A stretch of DNA of 14,684 nucleotides from AcAMD-5 sp044343935 (lineage in GTDB: Bacteria > Actinomycetota > Actinomycetes > S36-B12 > UBA5976). The translations under genes and the position numbers were made by a program. The notes beneath the pieces were generated by a model. That model did no database searches. It had not been told where the DNA came from and was given only the letters and a program-made list of their open reading frames with translations. This document shows positions 14,489 through 14,684 of this stretch, one piece after another. The DNA lies in contig JBIJDU010000028.1 in assembly GCA_044343935.1 (NCBI GenBank), positions 1 to 14,684 of the forward strand. Direction: 5' to 3'. How positions within the stretch are numbered: position 1 is the stretch's first letter; each line of letters begins with the position of its first letter.

Positions 14489-14684
14489 GTGTCCAAGGTT
14501 CGGGTTTACGAGCTAGCAAAAGAGCTCGGAGTCGAAAGTAAAGTTGTGCTTGCCAAGTTGCAAGAACTTGGTGAGTTTGTTCGTTCTGCCTCTTCTACGA
14601 TTGAAGCGCCAGTCGCTCGTCGATTAGTAGAGGCAATGGGCGGCCCAGTTACCAAACCACCGGCAAAGAAGAAAGCCACTAAGG
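14489..14684 (+). CDS. infB: translation initiation factor IF-2, N-terminal part (3' end outside window)
   Basis: IF-2 is the GTPase that brings initiator fMet-tRNA to the 30S subunit and promotes subunit joining. Only the first 65 codons are visible. They match the IF2N domain of actinobacterial IF-2 (KVRVYELAKELGVESK, then LQELGEFVRSASSTIEAP), followed by the start of a Lys/Ala/Pro-rich linker (PAKKKATK). The GTG start is set by AAGGAG. The GTPase domains lie beyond the right edge. It belongs to the rimP-nusA-rnpM operon but is separated from rnpM by an unusual 101-base leader. Confidence 0.93.
   Translation, partial: MSKVRVYELAKELGVESKVVLAKLQELGEFVRSASSTIEAPVARRLVEAMGGPVTKPPAKKKATK

Overview
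The window looks like chromosomal DNA from a low-GC actinobacterium, possibly one of the small-genome freshwater planktonic lineages, although the sequence does not fix the genus. The evidence is gene order and protein style. The block rseP, ispG, DUF4081-GNAT, proS, rimP, nusA, rnpM (ylxR), infB is a classic actinobacterial arrangement. RseP, IspG, NusA and the IF2 N-terminus all resemble Mycobacterium or Streptomyces proteins. Base composition is, by eye, in the mid-40s percent GC, well below most Actinobacteria. GTG and TTG starts are used at potA, proS, infB and probably rseP.

Left half (1-7385) is a polyamine/GABA module. On the + strand: the 3' part of a gamma-aminobutyraldehyde dehydrogenase gene (left-truncated by the window), then potD, potA, potB, potC and an agmatinase-family ureohydrolase (speB). 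The potA/potB, potB/potC and potC/speB junctions each share one base (TAATG), so these four genes are very probably translationally coupled. A GABA-type aminotransferase gene (gabT) lies on the - strand, and its stop overlaps that of speB. Together they suggest import of a polyamine or agmatine, removal of urea by SpeB, oxidation of 4-aminobutyraldehyde to GABA, and transamination of GABA to succinate semialdehyde. The enzyme turning putrescine into 4-aminobutyraldehyde and a succinate-semialdehyde dehydrogenase are not in the window.

Right half (7485-14684) is housekeeping, all on the + strand: the intramembrane site-2 protease RseP, IspG of the MEP isoprenoid pathway, a GNAT-fold protein, prolyl-tRNA synthetase, then the rimP-nusA-rnpM-infB translation/transcription operon. 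infB runs off the right edge. dxr, which usually precedes rseP, is absent here; gabT sits in that place, reading away from rseP.

The most unusual signal is in the 101-base gap between rnpM and infB (14388-14488). It holds a chain of three tiny reading frames (4, 3 and 5 codons) joined by two ATGA stop/start overlaps. An SD-like sequence precedes them, a small inverted repeat presents the first ATG, and a second small hairpin lies just before the infB ribosome binding site. This looks like a translated leader controlling IF2 synthesis. No tRNA, rRNA, CRISPR array, insertion sequence or phage gene was seen, and there is no gene-free stretch above about 100 bases.
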